This document shows positions 36,001 to 45,396 of a stretch of 64,000 nucleotides of DNA, piece by piece. This DNA is from Membranipora membranacea (lineage: Eukaryota; Bryozoa; Gymnolaemata; Cheilostomatida; Membraniporidae): contig OU612073.1 of the NCBI GenBank assembly GCA_914767715.1, positions 13,080,001 to 13,144,000 on the forward strand, in the 5' to 3' direction. The translations under genes were made by a program, and so were the position numbers. Position 1 is the first letter of the stretch. Every line of letters starts with the position of its first letter. The notes below the pieces were generated by a model, which saw nothing but the letters and a program-made list of their open reading frames with translations, had not been told where the DNA came from and did not search any database.

Positions 36001-38989
36001 GACAAATAAAATTTACCTGTTTAGACGCTTTACAGTAAACGTAAAGACGCGCACTAGTGTTTGCCGGAAGCTGAGCTTTGACAAATTGCATTGTCCTCTC
36101 CAAGTCAAATTCTTTTCCCGAAAAGTCTCCAAGCCTATAGGGGTAATCCTGCTCCAGCCCGAAGTCTTGCACTAGATATTCGAGAACTTCGGACACAGTT
36201 TCTGAAGGTGTAATAACCTTTGTCACTGATGTCTTTTGTTTTTCTTTTGAGGGTCTTTTTCGTACCTGTAATAAAAAATGCGAATTATCATTGGAAATAC
36301 AACATCAGGCAGTGTGTTTGGAGTTATGTTGTCATGTATGAGACAAACATGTCCAAGTTGCCTTTACTCTACCACAAAATATTCGATAATTGCTAAAATC
36401 ATTGACAAAGGGAGGCTGAAGCTTTGAAAAATCATCTTGTTCACCTATGTCCCTTAATGGTGCATGTCGAATATCCGCATGATAAGGCACTAATACCCGC
36501 GCATCTGATAGTGAATGTAATGCCAGATTTGGATTCCCGCCACCCTAAAATTTGATGATTAATGAAAGCTGAATTGTTATGGTGTTTTTTGGGCTCGACC
36601 AGTCAACCCTAAATAATAGGGTATTGAGAGGACACCCCTGCCACAGCTAGCTCCTTCGGTGTTAAATTCTGTTTCTGCGCCAAATACAAGTCTTCCAACA
36701 CTTGGATGTCTTCTGTATATGGCACGCTTTGCTCAAGAAGTAAAATTAAGCGTCACTGGAATAACCATTATTGATCAACAATAATCGTTGAGCCCTAAGC
36801 TGTAGCTCCACGAGACGATGTAATCACAGGCCGATGGCATGTCTAGACATGCTCTGCCGATCTCACACTGCTACACAGGCCTATGAGTTAGAACTCGATG
36901 GTCTAGTGAGTCATAGTGGGGTAATAAATCAGGTGCCTAGATTGACCAATGAACTCCCTCAGTTCAATCGATTGACCAATGATATTTAATGGGCGTGTTA
37001 ACAAATGACCGGATATAGATTTCATATTAAATCCGGGTCTTTGTCACTTTGAATCTTCACCAAATAAAATTTCAGTCTTCTGTAAAATTGATTTTCCTAC
37101 GCTATACTATGGATGTCATGTCAGGACAGCTTCCATTTCCAAGTGATACAGCTATTACCTTCCATATTTTCAAAGAGCCCCAAAGACATGGTACAGGCTA
37201 TGGCTGGAGAGTTTCCGACTTCCCGAGTCAGTGATCGAAAGATTAGCAGAAGAGGTGGCGCCTGCTATGGCCCGAGTGATATGGCACGATTTGATAGATG
37301 ACGTGTTTAACCGCGTAATTATTGAAGCAAGCAATCAACAACCAATCAGCATAGAGGATCGTCCAGATCACTCTGGCAAAAGACCTACAAGTTCGATGTC
37401 CACTTAACACGAGTAATCACTCGTCCAGATCCCCCGATTAACCACTCGCGACCCCAAATCGATGTAAAAATCGGCTCATGTAGCCATGGCTTTACACTGG
37501 GGGAAGAGTTAAGGAGGTTTATATTTAACTTCAATACGTATAATATTTGCTAACATTTCCAACTTTCACACTCGTATCAAACCTACAGCTGATAGTTCTA
37601 CATGCAAATCAACTGTAACACGACTGAAGAACATACGTGTGCAAACTTAGTAAAACGATTGCATACTTACTCAGGGTAGCGCCGGATAATTAGAGCGTCT
37701 GTCTTTCAGTATGCAAGCACTAAATGTCCTGGGTTTCATACACACCGTCTATAAACTACTGGGTCTTTGTGCCACAGGAGTGCTCCCAACTTGCCTGCAA
37801 ACTGAGAGAAAACTGGCGCACTCATAGCAGCAACAACCTCGCCGCGCAGGTCATAGGGCTGGGCATGTGACTGACTAACTGACTGACTGACTATTAGTAA
37901 TACCAAGGAGTTTGAAAAAGGAGTAGAAACGGCCTCTCATTTCAAATTGTTGTTTGTCTCCACTGGTAATTGTCCTCTCTTTATCAGCAAAGCTTTTTCA
38001 TGACCACAGCCAATCAGAGCAGAGACTGCAGAGAATGACTTCCTGCCAAAAAGAAGTACAACTTGAGTTGCTGTAATAATTTTGATGAACTGTCCAATCA
38101 GCAAGAGCATAGTTGTGAAATCCCATTTATCAAGATGGGCTCTACCACAAATTTCCTAAAGTGTTTGAACCTCTTTAAAAGAAACTAAACTAAGCAGCAG
38201 AGAGATATAGATAGCACTCAGGTATAGTCCATGTTTCAAACTATGGTCTACTTTTACCTGGGACTCCAAAGCCCTCTGCTACTCATATGGGAAGGGAAAG
38301 TTCAGCTGCAGACATGGCCATAAATTTGCCTCACATTTTGGTAATCAATGGCGGTTTTCATCAGTCAAACGTGGTATGTTATGCCTCCCATTGTCACTTA
38401 GGTGTTAGAAAGGAATTATTCAAGTACTTTCACTACTTTTATCTGGTCTAAGTTCCTCACATGGTTTTCAAATGGTGAATGAATGATTTATTTTCAGCAT
38501 CTCTATCCCCCATCAAACATTTGCATTGGAATTATAATTCAATACCCTGCAAAAGTGGTTACTATATTACTAGCTATGTCTCATCTACACTAGTGGTGAT
38601 TTACATCATGATATATTGTCTCTGGGTGTCTGAATATACCATTGAGTAAACATCTCAAATATTTTAATAATTTTCAACTGGAGACAGACATATTAAAAGA
38701 CTGAGGACTTAAATGAATTTTAATGGAGGGACCATATTAGTACAACCCTTGGAAACAGCCTTGTTAAGTCACAGGCTACATTTCGTTTCCACTCCCTCTC
38801 TGTAACTCCCTGGTAATACAGTGTAGTACAAGCTGAGCACATTATAAGTTACCATCACCTAACAAATGCAAATGATAACAACACAACACACAAACTTAAC
38901 TGCCACCAAAATATAAACAGTACATGTACCTGCAAAGCAGACTGTAACTTCTCAACTTCCAGGTTGCTGCCATCCTTCCAATCGTCCAT
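20913..38989 (-). CDS. Host gene of about 19 short exons, function unknown
   Basis: Read on the minus strand, exons bounded by AG and GT occur at 38930-38989 (ATG), 36017-36265, 34801-34856, 34342-34395, 33705-33740, 33417-33478, 31381-31416, 30753-30818, 30630-30671, 29442-29492, 28929-28970, 28704-28751, 28369-28440, 27932-28006, 27210-27240, 23350-23392, 22131-22238, 21769-21830 and 20913-21059 (TAG). Many are multiples of three in phase 0: exons 1-2, then 30753 through 27932. Phase does not close at 34801, 33417, 27210, 23350 and 21769, so a few boundaries are wrong or exons are missing. The N-terminal part may be a Ras-association/ubiquitin-like fold, the middle is Ser/Thr-rich and the C-terminal part is charged. 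Introns contain SINEs, fold-back elements and a minisatellite. The protein is not recognised. Confidence 0.5.
22131..22238 (-). CDS. Internal exon, 36 codons
   Basis: Bounded by TTTTCAG and GTAAAT, phase 0. Encodes IEKVFEMEGGGELVACLARD, then a Lys/Arg patch and a Cys-containing tail. No domain recognised. Confidence 0.55.
22784..23018. repeat. Nested fold-back element (MITE-like)
   Basis: Three sets of inverted repeats are nested. The outer arms 22784-22814 and 22987-23018 are near-complementary. A perfect 20-bp pair lies at 22836-22855 and 22933-22952. An inner 31-bp pair, 22910-22940 and 22954-22984, has two mismatches. The shared arm piece CCAGATAATATTGGCAATTG is used in more than one pairing. 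It lies in an intron of the host gene. Confidence 0.8.
23393..26811. other. Long intron, no supported exon
   Basis: Mostly AT-rich. On the plus strand 24896-25012 reads EIGPEQANHAALIGDAKKDA and LPAGKAARSPKNGRLDGAH before GTAAGT, and 25860-25950 reads AQPPALKDLEELTATNYRSS. Both look like exons of old insertions, but no start or family could be assigned. Confidence 0.3.
26812..27015 (+). mobile_element. tRNA-derived SINE, copy 1
   Basis: The head has a pol III A box (TAGCTCAGTTGGTAAGAGCG) and B box (GGGTTCAAATCC) at tRNA spacing, but the acceptor stem does not pair and the anticodon loop is too long. It is therefore a SINE and not a tRNA gene. The tRNA-unrelated body contains TGCCTGCAAACTGAGAG and ATAGGGC, both shared with the copy at 37.7-37.9 kb. 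Confidence 0.75.
27932..28006 (-). CDS. Internal exon, 25 codons
   Basis: Phase-0 exon with acceptor CCCAATAG and donor GTAAG, encoding KIKFNGLKDGTDSNNWHRYV and KNKMT. Its neighbour at 28369-28440 encodes LNMCDRYTGDATKQLLSQID. Both read through without stops only in this frame, supporting real coding. Confidence 0.55.
29040..29110. repeat. Small double-stem fold-back
   Basis: ACACCAACT (29047-29055) pairs with AGTTGGTGT (29096-29104), and inside it ATTACAATT (29059-29067) pairs with AATTGTAAT (29076-29084), all perfect. It lies in a host-gene intron. Confidence 0.75.
30839..31009. repeat. 171-bp near-perfect palindrome
   Basis: Arms of 85 bp (30839-30923 and 30925-31009) meet at a single central base. 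I count four mismatches, all transitions. The sequence lies inside a host-gene intron between exons 30753-30818 and 31381-31416, so the transcript would carry a long double-stranded hairpin. Confidence 0.9.
31117..31222. repeat. Imperfect fold-back next to the long palindrome
   Basis: GAAATTTCGT...GGCACTAGCGCTATCAAC is the imperfect reverse complement of GTTGGTAGTGCCAGCGCC...ACAAAATTTC. The inner 18-bp arms differ by four transitions. It starts about 110 bases after the 171-bp palindrome. Confidence 0.7.
31885..33016. repeat. 27-bp minisatellite, 39 copies, with 81-bp higher-order repeat
   Basis: The unit GGCCCGTCCTCATTCGTCCT plus CTCTCTC repeats about 39 times to 32937, then decays through two degenerate units to about 33016. 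The first 22 units are nearly uniform apart from three with CCGCCCG. The last 17 units follow a three-unit pattern (GGCCCG with ATTTG, CCGCCCG, GGCCTTT), i.e. an 81-bp higher-order repeat. The unit length is a multiple of three, so several frames on both strands stay open for more than 350 codons; none has coding support. It lies in the intron between exons 33417-33478 and 31381-31416 of the minus-strand gene. Confidence 0.95.
36017..36265 (-). CDS. Exon 2: possible RA/ubiquitin-like domain
   Basis: The 83-codon exon keeps phase 0 on both sides (TATTACAG before, GTAAAT after). It starts with basic VRKRPSKEKQK and then TKVITPSETVSEVLEYLVQD and FGLEQDYPYRLGDFSG. A V-I-T-P-S-x-T-x-x-E-V-L-x-x-L-x-x-x-F-G-L pattern is typical of Ras-association or related ubiquitin-fold domains, but the match is only by eye. 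A Cys-bearing end (ARLYVYCKASKQ) closes the exon. Confidence 0.5.
36266..37671. other. Intron, no exon seen
   Basis: Intron 1 of the host gene. Short frames only, with no conserved blocks noticed other than the SINE that follows. Confidence 0.4.
37672..37905 (+). mobile_element. tRNA-derived SINE, copy 2
   Basis: The decayed A box region (TAGCGCCGGATAATTAGAGCG) aligns with copy 1. The body shares AGTGCTCC, TTGCCTGCAAACTGAGAG and CATAGGGCTGGGC. It ends in (CTGA)n. It is in intron 1 of the minus-strand gene, same orientation as copy 1. Confidence 0.65.
38930..38989 (-). CDS. Exon 1 with start codon
   Basis: ATG at 38989 opens 20 codons (MDDWKDGSNLEVEKLQSALQ) ending in CAG before GTACATG. It joins exon 2 in frame. 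A possible 5' untranslated exon with a GTGAGT donor lies near 39085-39110 on the same strand. Confidence 0.5.
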
Positions 38990-39584
38990 ATTCGTTTCTT
39001 CAAATAGTGAAATAATGCAAATTAATGTTCTGCTGTGATTGTAATTGTAACAAGTAAAAAAAAAGACAAAAGCCTGGGTGACTCACTGTACTTCCACACA
39101 CATTGACGAGACTAGCGGGCCCATGATATCGTCCCTTTTTTGCATTAACAGAAAGGGTTGTATAAATTATATATACAGAACTTTATACCATTATGCAAGT
39201 GAAAGTCTGCTTTTTCTTGTGACATAGTAATAGTGAAAAATGCATAACCTAGTCACACTTTGTTGGCCAGGTAAAGAAAGTTTTACACTGGGGGAGAGTA
39301 AATTGATATCGCAGTGGAAGTGAACTGGTTCAAATTAGGCCCGCCTATACCAAGCCAGTGATGATAAACGATTTTTGCCACTTGTATATAATAAAAGTTG
39401 AAATCATGTTATCTTTTAATGATCTAATGTAAAGTAATAATGTATTGTAATAATAGCGTTTTTGAATTAAAATTTTCCTCTCAGGAGGATCCATATTAAC
39501 ACCAATGTCTCCAATGCCGAAGTATGAACAGATAAAGTTAAAATAATAAAAGTAACATTAACATATTATATCCTATGCCCAATA

Positions 39585-40686
39585 TCAATTCACTGCAATA
39601 TAATGTTTAATTAGTGTCCCAGCCCATCGCCTTTTCCACAATTGACTACATGGAGTGAAATGTTCAAGCAAGGATTCGGCTGCATCAGCAAAATTCGGAT
39701 TAACATCAGGAACAGTAGTGACAAGATGCTCAACAGCACCAAAGAAGGAGGGAGATACAACCATGAGATTGTTCACAGGAGCTAAAAAAAACAATCATTT
39801 AGAAAATTTGTTTTCCAATATAAAAATTTCATGAACAGCAGTTATCCTTGGGGTCTTTCAATCAGAGAATGGCCCAGAGCTGAGCTCGCACTTGAACACA
39901 TTGTTGCATAATATAGAACAACGAGCAAGCTCAGTTCAGTTAAGCCTAATTGAAAGACCCGACAACTCACAACAAACGAGGATTTTGAACAAGCAAATAG
40001 TGTGCGACTTGGCAAAATCCCTAGTTATTTCCTATTTGAAAGAGCCCCCTTGTCAAAATGGAAGAGCATGCTGGCGCAAACTAATCCCAATAGCAATATT
40101 GGAATAGGGTAAGCTGAAGACAAACTTGAAGAGAATTTCTGCTATGTTACAAAAACTTCTTTAGGACTAGTTTTAGACCCAGGGGAGCCAGCTCTCAGAT
40201 AAGCATCCACCATGCTCAAGTCTTTCTTGATTTTCCACCCCTATAACACTTTCTTTGCGTTGACTACTCATTCACATTGTGGGCACAATTCCAAGTACCA
40301 GGAACCCCCATTGACGCTGAAAAAAAGACTTTAGCATAGTGTAGCTCATATGAGAGCTTACCTCCTGGGGTCCTAGATCATTAGAGTCAACCATGTGGCT
40401 TGTTAGAATTAATCTGCAACAAGTCAGATGATAGCATGCATAATAACAAAAAGGAATCTTGAAATAAAAAACAATATTGAGTTGGCCAAATAAAGCTACC
40501 AAAACATGTTAGTATTTTCATTCCATAGTGACAATGACAACCCACAGAAAGCAAATTACCTTGCAGATATAAAATTTCTGGTCTACCACCTTGCATATTG
40601 CGACCAGACTTTGAAGGGATATTGTCTTTTTTAGAAGGAGCCACTAGTACTACATATGACATAACCGACAGAAAGACTTGGCTCAT
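39585..40686 (-). CDS. Small two-exon gene, unknown
   Basis: On the minus strand, 40560-40686 encodes MSQVFLSVMSYVVLVAPSKK then a Gly/Arg-rich stretch, and ends in phase 1 before GTAATT. Exon 39585-39781 follows a T-rich tract plus AG in the matching phase. It reads PVNNLMVVSPSFFGAVEHLV to a TGA, including a TPCSQLWKRRWAGTLIKHY tail. Joined length is 107 residues. The first segment is hydrophobic. The ATG follows an AG, so further upstream exons may exist. No family recognised. Confidence 0.4.
39851..39960. repeat. Fold-back in intron of the small gene
   Basis: GGGTCTTTCAAT (39851-39862) pairs exactly with ATTGAAAGACCC (39949-39960), and inner CTGAGCT segments also pair. About 110 bases in all. 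Confidence 0.7.
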
Positions 40687-41061
40687 CTACATGTACCCAC
40701 GTGATATAGTAGGCTACATTAAAATTTTCATAGATTTATTCAATGTGATTGTGAATGTTACTCTGGAAAGTATAACATGTATTTCTACCAGGATTCGGTT
40801 ACCAAGGCGTGCAGGGATCCACAAGCCAACCGTAATACAGCATATTTTAGAAAATTCAAGAATTCAGATTTGATATAAAAGTAAAGTGATCCCCAGAACC
40901 TCTCTATTCTCTGTTAAAAGACCTCAATTCATTACCACTGCTATCAATATTCTACTACTGTTGACGACCTACACACAAAATTACTATGACAATACAGTGA
41001 AAGCATGAAAAATGAAATACTAGATAACAAATATTTAACTATCAGCTATAAAAAGAATACC

Positions 41062-41286
41062 CTACAGCAAGAAAAAAAAAGTGTTTCGTAGTTTTTCAGT
41101 CCGACAGCGGGGCATCTGGGTGGCGAGTGACACCCGAGTCTGTCGCCCACTCTTCCTTATTATCAGCTTGTTGAGTGGGTGTCCCTCATTATTAAAAATA
41201 TTGGATATGGCGTTATGTGACAGGTGAGCTATAAACTCTGTGATGTATGGCAGCTGATAATGGCGTACAACATCTTCATGGTGCAT
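41062..41286 (-). pseudogene. LINE reverse transcriptase C-terminal tail, minus strand
   Basis: Minus-strand frame with HHEDVVRHYQLPYITEFIAH, then HPLNKLIIRKSGRQTRV and MPRCRTEKLRNTFF. The ending P-R-x-R-T-E-(K/R)-x-x-N-(T/S)-F is the conserved tail of CR1/L2/Jockey-type RTs, as at 6.0 and 19.9 kb. Only this tail is present. Confidence 0.55.
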
Positions 41287-41309
41287 ATGACTGTTGATGA
41301 CTTTAACCT

Positions 41310-41600
41310 ATTTAGCCTAACAATTGGTTTAATGCATGCAGAAATCCTGGCCTGAGCCGAAATATTATATATTTTTGTAATTAGGCAAAAAATTAGCTGC
41401 AACCAGTCATTTAATTTTTGTTTTGCATTTAACAGGACGATGGTAAGCAGATACTATGGGAGGACCTCAGAACATTCTACAGTGAGATACTGGACCAGTC
41501 AACCTATGTCACAGTATAAAAAATTAATCACAATCAAGTCCATCTCACAAGCTACAACCGCATGAGTGTCAGTCTTGATACTAGATGTTCTTGAAAACGC
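41310..41600 (+). repeat. Repeat module R1, copy 1
   Basis: Closely matches 49385-49680: intron sequence with CAGAAATCCTGGCCTGAGCC followed, after TGCATTTAACAG, by an exon encoding DDGKQILWEDLRTFYSEILD. Copies differ by a few percent. The exon's function is unknown. Confidence 0.75.
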
Positions 41601-41699
41601 AATTTCAATTATTTCCTCTCTCAGAACGACCTACACAAAAATAATTTTTTGCTGAAATATTATTGCTTGATAACTATGTCCATGGTCTTTTATCGCAGA

Positions 41700-41918
41700 T
41701 ATTCCAGATTACAAAATGCAAATGCAATTTTCTTACCATCGAATGCAGTACCATGGTATGTATACGCCATTGTTATCAGCTTGTTAGCACTGCTGAGTGC
41801 TGTATTCATAATCCAACGGCTGAGAAAGTTTCTCGAGCAAAGAAGGACAAACCGGGCGATAGAACGGATTAGCCACGTTGCCCTACGACTTGCGGATTTA
41901 AATGCCGATGATCTTTAA
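41700..41918 (+). CDS. Single-helix membrane protein exon, copy 1 (open)
   Basis: After TTTTATCGCAG a frame opens that includes PWYVYAIVISLLALLSAVFI and RLRKFLEQRRTNRAIERIS, ending LRLADLNADDL and TAA. Eighteen hydrophobic residues followed by a basic stretch predict one membrane helix with the C-terminus in the cytoplasm. The second copy at 53.55-53.73 kb is broken. No family recognised. Confidence 0.45.
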   Translation, partial: YSRLQNANAIFLPSNAVPWYVYAIVISLLALLSAVFIIQRLRKFLEQRRTNRAIERISHVALRLADLNADDL

Positions 41919-42139
41919 ACAAATTTCATTGCAAGCCAATGCTAACCTCATGACCTGCAAGTTCAGCTGCATATGACTGACTCATACATACTGCACTTCT
42001 TACTGCACACATTCCTACATATCAAGCCTCTCATTCTTGCAAATGAGGATACTGGTAATGGGGGCTGTGGAGATGAACATGACTCACCCTCCACATGACT
42101 ATGGGCTTCAATCATGATAAATTTAGTTTCATTTCTGGC

Positions 42140-42600
42140 ATTTTCTTTTTACAGCACAGGGACAAGTATCGGATCCCAATCTGCCAGTAATGTGGCCTAC
42201 AGTACGGAGGAACCTTGCAGTTCCAGCCCAGCAAGCTATCGGCCTCAAAAACACCACAGACAGACCTTCAAGAACCCACGCCAAAAAAAGCTAAGAAAAC
42301 AACAACCAAAACTGACATAGAAAATCTGATAGTCAAGCATATGCATGTAATGAAGGATGTATTTAGGGACTTAGCTACACAACTGAATACACAATCGTCG
42401 TCACCAGCAGCTACAGCACCCCAAGCAAGCCATATGGCACTGGCTATCGACGAAGCAATTTAAAGGGTACCACTTCACCAGAGAATGCGATGCCAAATAG
42501 ATATTTTTGAAGTACTAGAAAAGTACACGAATCCTAATATGCAATCAACAAGCTCGATGGTAGGACGCGCCATGAACTTCGAAGTATTAGACTAACTATT
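42140..42600 (+). pseudogene. BESS-like protein, copy 1 (broken)
   Basis: Follows TTTCTTTTTACAG. Compared with copy 2 it has a frame change at about 42228 (CCCAGCAAGCTAT in place of ACGCTCC) and a CAA to TAA stop at about 42461, just inside the helical C-terminal motif. A (TA)n-containing insertion of roughly 100 bases then interrupts the last codons. Confidence 0.65.
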
Positions 42601-42950
42601 ATGAATAAGCTGTATATATATATATATATATATATCACTTGATTAATAACTTTCCCTTGTATATTTTTTTCTCCAGTATCTAATCATAACAAATTTGTCA
42701 GTACATTCTCCGTGTTTTTTATTCATATGCTCAACTTTATACTAAACTCAACATTTTTGTCACTCCGAAACGTTAAATTTTTAAATCATCCATTATATCT
42801 TCAATTTTTGTCATACCACATTTTTTTCTTGCAAATTGTATATATCTTCTGCTACCTCATGATATAGATATAGTTAATTAAATCAAATTACGTGAATTGT
42901 ATGAAAATATTCATCAACTCGATTAGTTACAATGCATAAAACAGCCAGGG
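42600..42950. other. AT-rich 3' flank of BESS-like module
   Basis: Contains (TA)n at 42614-42634 and then sequence matching 54400-54635 downstream of copy 2. No coding signal. Confidence 0.5.
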
Positions 42951-42954
42951 GCAG

Positions 42955-43445
42955 TGATGTTATGCAGTCTTGATATAGCTTGTACATGTCAAATCTGACT
43001 TGAGGAAGGGGGCGTGATGTTATGATTTACTAGTCATTATATGGGGACGTCTCCCCTATGCAGTCTCATAAAGCTTGTACGAGTCAAATCTGACTTGAGG
43101 AAGGGGGCGTGATGTTATGATTTACTAGTCATTATATGGGGACGTCTCCCCTATGCCGTCTCATAAAGCTTGTACGAGTCAAATCTGACTAGAGGGAGGG
43201 GGCGTGATGTTATGAGTTACCAGTCATTATATGGGGACATCTCCCCTATGCAGTCTCTCATATTTATCAGTCATTATATGGGGATGTCTCCCCTATGCGG
43301 TCTCATATAGCTTGTACGAGACAAATCTGACTAGAGGGAGGGGGCGTGATGTTATGATTTACCAGTCATTATATGGGGCTGTCTCCCCTATGCAGTCTCA
43401 TATAGCCTGTGCGCGTCAAATCTGACTCGAGGAAGGGGGCGGTGA
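42955..43445. repeat. 95-bp satellite array, copy 1
   Basis: About 4.6 units start near 43007, 43102, 43197 and 43345, each beginning GGGGGCGTGATGTTATGA. Every unit contains the hairpin block TGGGGACGTCTCCCC and ends TCAAATCTGACT. One unit near 43262 is internally deleted. A matching array follows the other BESS-like copy. Confidence 0.9.
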
Positions 43446-43789
43446 TGTAAACACATTTCTGAGTACTTGAAGCAATGAGTTTAAATATGTAGTACACAGG
43501 TAGAGTTATCAAGTGTATAAATATATAATACAAGTGTGTGGCAGAAACTCATGCATAAATATATTATGCATAAGTATATGATTTGATTTGAAATGATATC
43601 AGAGAACCTGAGAAGAATATCTGAATGTATAGTCAGCTTGCAAGGTGCTCACATTACCAGCGAGTGAAGTAGCAGGTGGATTGATCACCTCAAAGTATGC
43701 CAGCTGTACTTTTTGGAGGCCACTCCACCTGTTTGCTCTATATCAATGGCCAATTTCGGTTGGACATGATTTAAACAAAAATTATTGGT

Positions 43790-44110
43790 TTATCGGTAAT
43801 TGCTGCGTTGTTCCGGTGCACCACTATTATTTCTTCTCCGGTGACAATGTTCGAGGACAGTATCTTTCAAGGCTGCTTGCAGTTTCTTCTCTGATGGTGG
43901 CTGTGGCAATGTGTGCATTGACGGTAAAGGTTGAGGTGCATTTGATTTTGAAGTACAGCTTGGTCTGGTCAAATGGGGAGAGAGTGGCTGAGACAGTAGA
44001 TGTAGATGTTGATTTGTTGTTGCAAGAGCTGCATTCAGATTATGAAGGTGATGAAGGCGTGAAACTGATGATGGAAAGGTATATTCTGGTAGGGTTTGCA
44101 GGTTGGTTAC
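43790..44110 (-). pseudogene. Inverted relative of the 62.7-kb Ser/Pro-rich protein
   Basis: Minus-strand frames read STSTVSATLSPFDQTKL and, after a shift, MHTLPQPPSEKKLQAALKDT then VLEHCHRR. These align with SSSTVQAALFPFNQI and FTLPQPSSVKKRKVALEDLL / LDHMTTMKKR at 62.85-63.06 kb. The plus-strand 160-codon frame over the same DNA is therefore best read as a shadow. Confidence 0.5.
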
Positions 44111-44656
44111 ATTACAGGTTCAGGTAGAGCCGAGCTAAAAATAGAAGACATCAATTGAATTGAATGCTCAATTACCCCGAAGATTTAAATATTTGCTGTT
44201 GTTCCTTATGTCTCCTTATAGCTCTGACACTGACCATAACTTAGGTTTATACTGCTGTCCCTCCCTGTTCTTTTTACTATCTTGACCTGGAAACTATCAA
44301 TGACTTGAGTCACAACAAAGAGTTGCTTTTAGGAGCAAAGAATCACCAGGTGATGACAAAAGTGCACCTCCAGATCCAACTTTGGATACACCATCTCAGT
44401 TAAAGTGTAGACTGTTTGCAGACCATGACCTGAAGGCTTTGACTGAAACAGTCGAGACTCTCTTAGCCTAGACCAAAGAATTCGATATGCCTATTAAATA
44501 GTTATCTCCGATAAAAGTTCAATGGTTTCTACACTATTCAAAAATTGAGTTTTGTGAACCGACTGAATAGCCACTAATCCCAAAAAAAAATAGTATCACT
44601 TTGTTACAGCTGATCCAGCACATTTGCTCATACATTTGTGATATTTTACAGAACTG

Positions 44657-44829
44657 GTTCTAAAGAAATACTGAGGAACAGTGCCGAACAGAGAACAGCG
44701 AGCATGCTCCAGACTGAGTATCAACTAGCCACGACCAAAGTAATCGGAGACATAAGAAAAGCAGTGAAGATACTTAGGAGCCAGCTCAAAAAGCTAGAAA
44801 GGGACAGCATCAATAAGCGTGCTTCATAA
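44657..44829 (+). CDS. Terminal exon with basic coiled coil
   Basis: After TGATATTTTACAG the frame includes RNSAEQRTASMLQTEYQLAT and IRKAVKILRSQLKKLERDSI, ending KRAS and TAA. Leu/Ile spacing suggests a coiled coil. Probably the last exon of a module gene; partner exons are not identified. Confidence 0.4.
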
Positions 44830-45064
44830 CTCCTAATACGCCGTCAATATCTAACAACCAACAACCAGTTTTTAAAATGAAATTAAAGCATTAGAGCGAT
44901 TTATTCACTTTTGAGCTTAAGGCAGGAAAATTACAGTTCTGTTTTAAATTTATGCACCTTCACTTTGCTAAACTATGCCATCAATCTTATCTGGCATTTC
45001 ATCGTTGATAACAATATTTGAGGATTTGAGGTTGCGCGCTGACTAGAACAGTATAGCATGTTGG

Positions 45065-45396
45065 ATGACTTGGTCACCTATGTGGAAAAGACATGGCTAG
45101 GTAGCAGCATCTGGTCATCAACAACTTTTCAGTATTCAAAATGGCTAACAGGACCAACAAAGCTCTGGAAGGATGGCACCACAGACTCGATGGCAAACTA
45201 CCTCTCTGCAATCTGAATATGTATACAATTTTCTCAATAATGATGTGTGAGGCAGTTTTGGCCCACATTAACACCCAGCGTGTAGCCAACCAGACATGCA
45301 CTAAGCACAGTAAGCAGAACCAGTCCGTGAATCAAAACAAGAGGGCACTCGAGTTCTTTATTGAGTGGTCAGAGAAGTCCAAAGGTGATCAAAAGT
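45065..45396 (+). pseudogene. Mutator-like transposase, C-terminal part
   Basis: One frame gives YVEKTWLGSS; after a shift near 45128 the other reads MANRTNKALEGWHHRLDGKL and NMYTIFSIMMCEAVLAHINT. E-K-T-(W/Y)-(L/I)-G followed by R-T-N-x-x-x-E-G-W-H-x-x-(L/F) is the conserved end of MULE transposases. The DDE-containing N-terminal part is not adjacent; a matching motif occurs at 51.35 and 55.2 kb. Confidence 0.65.

Noticed and set aside
35816-36226. 136-codon minus-strand single-exon ORF
   Set aside because: The coding part is exon 36017-36265. The frame beyond the GTAAAT donor is intron sequence.
42955-43445. CRISPR or phage-type repeat array
   Set aside because: The 95-bp units are contiguous tandem copies without spacers; a satellite.
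43645-44127. 160-codon plus-strand protein
   Set aside because: The minus strand shows homology to the 62.8-kb protein; the plus frame has no motif and is treated as a shadow.
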